From Talpa occidentalis (taxonomy: Eukaryota > Chordata > Mammalia > Eulipotyphla > Talpidae), in assembly GCF_014898055.3 (NCBI RefSeq), contig NW_023605083.1:93645483-93709482 (forward strand): a DNA stretch of 64,000 nt. Direction: 5' to 3'. The stretch's first letter is position 1. The number at the start of each line of letters is the position of its first letter. Both the position numbers and the translations under genes were made by a program. This document shows, piece after piece, positions 59,407 to 64,000 of the stretch. The notes under the pieces were generated by a model, which had not been told where the DNA came from, did not search any database, and worked only from the letters and a program-made list of their open reading frames with translations.

Positions 59407-59661
59407 AACTCAATTATGAGCTCAACTATCATTAGCTCTAAGAAAATTATTACACAAGGTGTTCAGGAAGAACTCAATTAGAAGCCTTTTGACGTTAGCT
59501 CCATCATAAGTATTACACAAGGTGCTCATGAAGAAATCAATTATGAACTCAATTCATGTTTGCTCTATCATAATTAAGACACAAGGTGCTCATGAAGAAC
59601 TCAATTATGAGCTCAATTAGCAGTAGCTCTGTTAAAGCTATTACACAAGGTGTTCAGGCAA
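59407..59661 (+). repeat. Four-copy tandem array, about 64-bp unit
   Basis: Units start at 59407, 59471, 59534 and 59598, each opening with AACTCAATTA (AAATCAATTA in unit 3) and closing with ACACAAGGTG.TCA.G. Identity between units is roughly 70-85% by eye. No family recognised. Confidence 0.93.
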
Positions 59662-62550
59662 TCCTTTATTACTAAGCATTTTTGTTTTTAAGTACTTATT
59701 TTATTGTCATAAAAATGCTGTTGTGAAGGTTCATCCTTTGTGGCAGCCTCTCTAGGTGGCTTGTCTCCGATGGAGGAGACTAATGATTGAGACTCTGCCA
59801 GACCTTGCAGAATTGGCAGTTTAGTGGTGGAGGAAAACTTGATCATGAAAGGTTATCATACTCTGAGTGCTGAAATAGCAGGTGTGTATTTACTGAGGGT
59901 TGGGAGACAGCAGGTGAGGCAGGTGAGAATCAGGAAGTCCTCAGTGAAGCAGGTGACATTTGAGATAAATTTGGAGTATCTAGAAGGAAGACACTTGCAA
60001 CTTGTTAATTATTTCACGTCTGTGTTCCTGGTGCTCAGAACAGCTCCCAGCATGGCGGGGGCCCTCAGACAGCTCACTGCTGGTTGGAGGAGTTGTCTAC
60101 TGGTTAGAGAATTTGGAAGGGGTCTGAAGGGCCAAACAGCTCCCGGTCCTGACCTTGGGTATCTTGGTGAGGAGTGGACACCCTGATCGTCTGTCTTAGG
60201 CCTAGAAAAAGGGCCAAGGGCCCCCGCTTGGAACTCCCGTGAGCCACCTCCTCCTAGAGACATTCAGGGGCAGGTGCTATTTGTGGAGGTGCACTGCTCC
60301 TGCCCTGGGACCTCCATGCTCCCCCAGCCTGGCAGAGGCTGCTGGGGATGGAGAAGGAGGTCTGGGAAGCAGACCTTTGGCCATGGTCCCACTCCCCGCT
60401 ACCAGAGCCATCACCTGGACACTGGTCTTCCTAGCCCTCCATCCAGAGATTCTGCAGGTTCAATGTCCCCCCCACCCTGCTACTTCTATGGACATTTGGT
60501 TGGGGGAGCCCTGGTTTAGGAACCAGAAGACCTGGGGGTCTGGCTTGACACTCTATCTGGAAGGCTTACTACATCCACTGGTGTGGGTTTGGAGGGGTGT
60601 TGGGCTCAGAGAGTGGGGTACTTGGGTTTCCTCTCAGAAAGGTCTCATCAGATCTCCCCTTTCTGCAGCATGTGAGTTCCCCAGGTGAGTTTTCCCATGA
60701 GGCAAAGATGTTTCCCAAATGGCAGGTTTATTATAAAAAGCAGAGGGAAGCAAAGGACGCCTGCGCAGACACAAGTGGGCAGCAAGAGCAGCCCCTGAAA
60801 GGTCCAGGTTTGCTGAAAGAGAGGCCTGCAGTGTCACAGGCAGGCAGCCATGGGAGGAGCTGCCTTTGCCGCTTTGCAAGGGGAGAAGACTGGTGCCGAG
60901 AAACACCTGCCCAATCATAGGTGGGCAGGAGAGCTGCATCTTGAAAGTGCAGAAATTGCACTGAAACAATCTTCTTTGGGAGGAGCTCATTCCTTTGTGG
61001 GATTGTTAACTGCTGTTAAATTAGTTATTTCTAGGGTTGGCACCTAAGGATTATTTCTACACTTGGTTTGACTAATAGATTTGAAAAGACCACTGATTTT
61101 TTTTTTACAATGATCCCCAATCTCCAGATCCCCACCTCATGTCTCCACCTCCAGACACTTCACTTTTCTATGTAGATTCCTTAATGACTATGTGAATCAC
61201 TTCTACTCCCACCTCCAGTTTCTGGTGTTTGATGCCTCCTTACAATTTTTCTACTATTAGCCTCCATTACCATTACTTATCTGCATTTTCTCATCTACAG
61301 GAATATGTGGTCCATAATCCTGGTCTAGGGATATGTGCCAGGGTAATGGACCACATCCTCAAGGACATCTCTGAAAATGAATGTTTAATTCAAAGCGTGA
61401 GGAATGTCATCTCTAGTTCATCTGCAGACAGAAAAGCGTATCTTTCCACAGCCACGAGGTGGCAGCAAAGCTCTGTTTTGAAGGGGCCTGTTGGCCAGGG
61501 AGGGCTCTGCTCTCCAAGGCTCCTGGACTCCTAGTGCAGGACCAGTGGCCAGGTTTCCCTGCTGACCAACATGATAGCATGGTCATCATCATCATCATTG
61601 TTGTTACTTAAACAGCCACGCCACCTTCAATTTGGGCGGTACTGCATAGCTGAGGAAACCTTTTCCACAGTATCACAGAGGAAGCGTTCAGCAGGCCCCT
61701 GGTGTGAGTGGGTGGTACCAGGACTTTCAGCCCCATGTTGAGGCTCAAAGACGTTCTCTGGTTTGACCAAGTCCTCTGGGAAGTATGGTGTGTCAAGACA
61801 GGAACCCACTCTTTGGTCCTGTGCGCTCTCTATACTCTCTAGGGGAGACCTGGGGCAAGAAGCCCTCTGCCTCCCTCTTTATTTTGCAAGAGAGTTAGAA
61901 GGACCAGGGTACCCAACCAAAGAGCCCAAGAGTTTGAAATTGGCTTCTAGCTGCCAGCTGGAATTTCACATGCAGATGCTGGGGAAGAAAACTAAGTAAG
62001 AAAACCTCTTCTTAACTCCCTTCTGGTTCTTCCAGTCTCTTCAGCAAATAATAAAATATTTTATTTTACTCTCATTAGTGCACACTTGGTGTCTAGGTAT
62101 GAAAGATTCTCATTCATTCCTTCCTTCAATGATTAGGATTCTGATGTAAAATAAGATACTCTGGGGCACCATGAAGTTTCTAAAAATGCTCTTTCTCTTC
62201 TAACTCAGCAATTTGGGGATTCAGCACAGGGATATAGGGACTGACTTCTCCCTAGGGAGCTGCAAGAGAACTGGGCTGAGTTTGAGCAGATGGAATTCGA
62301 TCTGCTCTTGCTGGCATGTCAGGGAGAATGATTACATGGGAATGGCTTTTCTGAGGACCCGGCTTGTCAATCCAGAGCAAGCCCTTAGAGGTGCAGCCAA
62401 AGCCCCCGAATGGTCTATATGGATGCCTGTCTTTCCCCCCACACTTGTCCTGAGGCCATGGGTCACCCCGACCTGCCACGCTCCCAGGGCCCAGTGCTAA
62501 CTGTGAGCACAGTCTAGAGCAAGGATGCTGCTTGCCTGTTCTTATTTCCT
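59662..62550. other. Unassigned intergenic sequence
   Basis: Moderately GC-rich around 60.0-60.9 kb with overlapping open frames of up to 149 codons on both strands (for example 60239-60688 plus). None shows a recognisable domain or splice-supported structure, and no repeat was assigned. Confidence 0.5.
61584..61598 (+). repeat. Short (CAT)n
   Basis: Five CAT/ATC units, followed by a GTT-rich segment. Confidence 0.8.
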
Positions 62551-62554
62551 TCTC

Positions 62555-62690
62555 AGTCCACCCTGTCATGTGCATTGTTCTAGCCCATTTCACATGTGAG
62601 GAAGCTGAGGCTTAAATGTCATGAGGCAACTTGCCTGAGTCAAAGCCAGTGAGTGGTGGCAGGATAGGGACCCAGGCAGCCTGGCACCGG
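62555..62690 (-). mobile_element. MIR SINE
   Basis: Antisense MIR: 'cccatttcacatgtgaggaa', 'gctgaggcttaaatgtcatg', 'gcaacttgcctgagtcaaa', 'ggatagggacccaggcagc'. Confidence 0.88.
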
Positions 62691-62969
62691 GGTTCTACAC
62701 TGGGCACACACCGTGCAGAGGGAATCCCACTGGGAGAGTCTGTGCTGTCCAGGAGGCTGAGGAGCTGCAGGCTCACCTCCCTCTGCAGGCCGCTGCCAGC
62801 GCCTCTGCAGCACCTCTAGAAAGGAAGGGTGCTCGTGTCTGCCTATCCCTGGGGGGTTCATTTGGGAGCTCCAGTGGAAAAGACAAGAATGGGCATGTGG
62901 ATGTTACAGGGAAGGGTGAGGGATACACTTGAACCCCCAAACCTTCCTGTTCTAAATACTTTCTGGCAT

Positions 62970-63475
62970 CTGCCCCATCAAGACAAAACATACTCTACTG
63001 CATAAGACCTTCAATAGAAAAGGAATTTTAATACAATTAGTGTACAATAAAGAGAAGTTAAGGAATAGATAAAATTGTTTCCAAATCAAGCACCCAAATT
63101 TATCCATCCCATCCTGGGTAAATGCCCAGCCAAACAGGGTTGGCCCAAAGCAGGGTCACAGAAGCCCGAAGCCTGCTACAAGTCTACGGCACCTTCTGGT
63201 GGTGACCCATAGGAAAGAGGCAGAAGGAGCAAAATAAAAAATTCAAGATAAAAGCTATGATTGTCAACCTCCCCACAGGTCTCTCACCCACATTTGTTTT
63301 AACCAGTTCAAGACCAAGAACAAGCGCAGCTTCTTCACGTGTCTCTCTGCCCCATGTGCCTCTTCCAGGTCTCCTTCTGGCTCTCCATCCTGCTTCCTTC
63401 CTTCTCCCATCCTTGCCTGGGGCAGGGAAGCTGGAAACTCCCCTTTTCCTGGGGACCACCCTGTTACATGAACAC
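62970..63475 (-). mobile_element. LTR-like repeat, family X, copy D
   Basis: The reverse complement aligns along almost its whole length with copy B at 16.36-16.9 kb: 'aaaaggggagtttccag', 'gagacctggaagaggcacat', 'accagaaggtgccgtagact', 'gggccaaccctgtttggctg', 'gtatgttttgtcttgatg'. It lies 46 kb away in opposite orientation, confirming a dispersed family rather than a local duplication. Confidence 0.75.
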
Positions 63476-63604
63476 TTGGCATAACACTGAATTTTCCTGT
63501 GTCTTCAAAATGGTCTTATTGCTTATTGCTCCTGTGTGTTTGAAATGGGCATGAGGTGGGTGGCAGGAGGCTGGACTAGCGACTGGTAGTTGAGGGAATT
63601 GGAG

Positions 63605-63660
63605 ACTGGCCTCAGTTTCCTTGTCTGTAAAATTGAAGAGCTGAGATGCAAAGATTATAT
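63605..63660 (+). mobile_element. MIR fragment
   Basis: 'cctcagtttccttgtctgta' followed by 'aaattgaagagctgag' is the core of MIR. Confidence 0.65.
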
Positions 63661-64000
63661 TTACTGCATTCTTTCAGCCGGACTGCAGTAACAGATACAG
63701 CACACTCAGGGATCCAACGGGTTAGGAGAATTTTCTTCTCATGGCATCTTCTCTCCATTTGCTGGAGGTGTCTCATGGCAACCATTGTCAGGAGAGCTTC
63801 AGCTTCCATCTTCTGTGGGAGAAAAAAATCGTACACAGGAAATGAGTGAAAGCAAAGGCAGGCAGAGTGTCACTGTCAAGTGGAGCAGCGGGAAAGGTGT
63901 GGCCTTCTCTCCCCTGCGTGTGGCTAAACAACAGCCAGTTGAGCCCTTAGAGGAATCTTGAAGACACTGACACTGAATTTCTCAACATTAAATTGGATAA

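Larger units (their letters stand above)
10171..64000. other. 5' flank of GAS7, intergenic
   Basis: No further coding exon was recognised on either strand over about 54 kb. Open frames are short, overlap repeats or low-complexity sequence, and lack recognisable domains. In human the sequence upstream of GAS7 runs toward MYH13 and the other sarcomeric myosins. No myosin coding exon was found here, consistent with that gap being long. Unannotated lncRNA exons cannot be excluded by eye. Confidence 0.7.

Noticed and set aside
59407..59661. Regularly spaced repeats resembling a CRISPR array
   Set aside because: Host is a mammal, the units are contiguous 64-bp copies without conserved-repeat/unique-spacer structure, and no cas genes exist.
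10171..64000. Search for MYH13 or other myosin heavy chain exons expected upstream of GAS7
   Set aside because: No frame shows myosin motor or coiled-coil sequence; the window probably ends before the cluster.

Overview
This is nuclear DNA of a placental mammal, not a microbial or viral replicon. It has a vertebrate CpG-island promoter with a spliced first coding exon, ancient mammal-wide repeats (MIR, L2, MER5-type, MaLR-type LTRs), young LINE-1 copies with target-site duplications, and a lineage-specific tRNA-derived SINE. The SINE has intact A and B boxes, an AATAAA-rich tail and a TCTTT terminator (the 'T+' class). It does not look like the carnivore, horse, ruminant, camelid or hedgehog SINEs known to me. 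It best fits my recollection of the Rhin-1 type of horseshoe-bat relatives, so a yinpterochiropteran bat is my best guess (inference, moderate confidence).

The only protein-coding gene I can support is GAS7 (growth arrest-specific 7) on the minus strand. Its SH3-encoding first exon (61 codons of the long isoform) lies at 9362-9544, followed by a consensus splice donor. It sits in a CpG island of about 8.86-10.17 kb. Positions 1-9361 are therefore GAS7 intron 1. Positions above the island are the 5' flank, which in human runs toward the sarcomeric myosin heavy chain cluster; no myosin exon was recognised here.

Region by region: 1-9.0 kb is intron with an L1 fragment, an L2, a 12-bp minisatellite and an LTR; 8.9-10.2 kb is the CpG island; 10.49 kb is a C-rich tract with quadruplex potential; 10.9-14.9 kb holds L2, MER5, MIR, L1 and a MITE-like repeat; 15.2-20 kb is a cluster of one LTR-like family plus a (CA)n, a (CAG)9 and a strong hairpin; 20-27.2 kb holds MaLR LTRs and a twin-primed inverted L1; 29-33.4 kb holds a duplicated L2 fragment and nested L1 and SINE insertions; 37-38.7 kb is an old L1 interrupted by a U2 snRNA pseudogene, a short A-tailed insert and a SINE; 39-42.5 kb holds L1, SINE and LTR; 47-51 kb holds SINE, a 140-bp tandem duplication and an L1 split by an unidentified insert; 55-64 kb holds microsatellites, SINE, L2/MIR, a four-copy 64-bp tandem array and another copy of the LTR-like family.

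No operon, CRISPR, phage or otherwise novel enzymatic system is present. What is worth a second look is structural: nested and inverted retrotransposition events, small recent duplications, and unassigned repeat families. All family names come from pattern recognition by eye; no alignment or database search was run, and repeat edges are approximate unless a target-site duplication is given.
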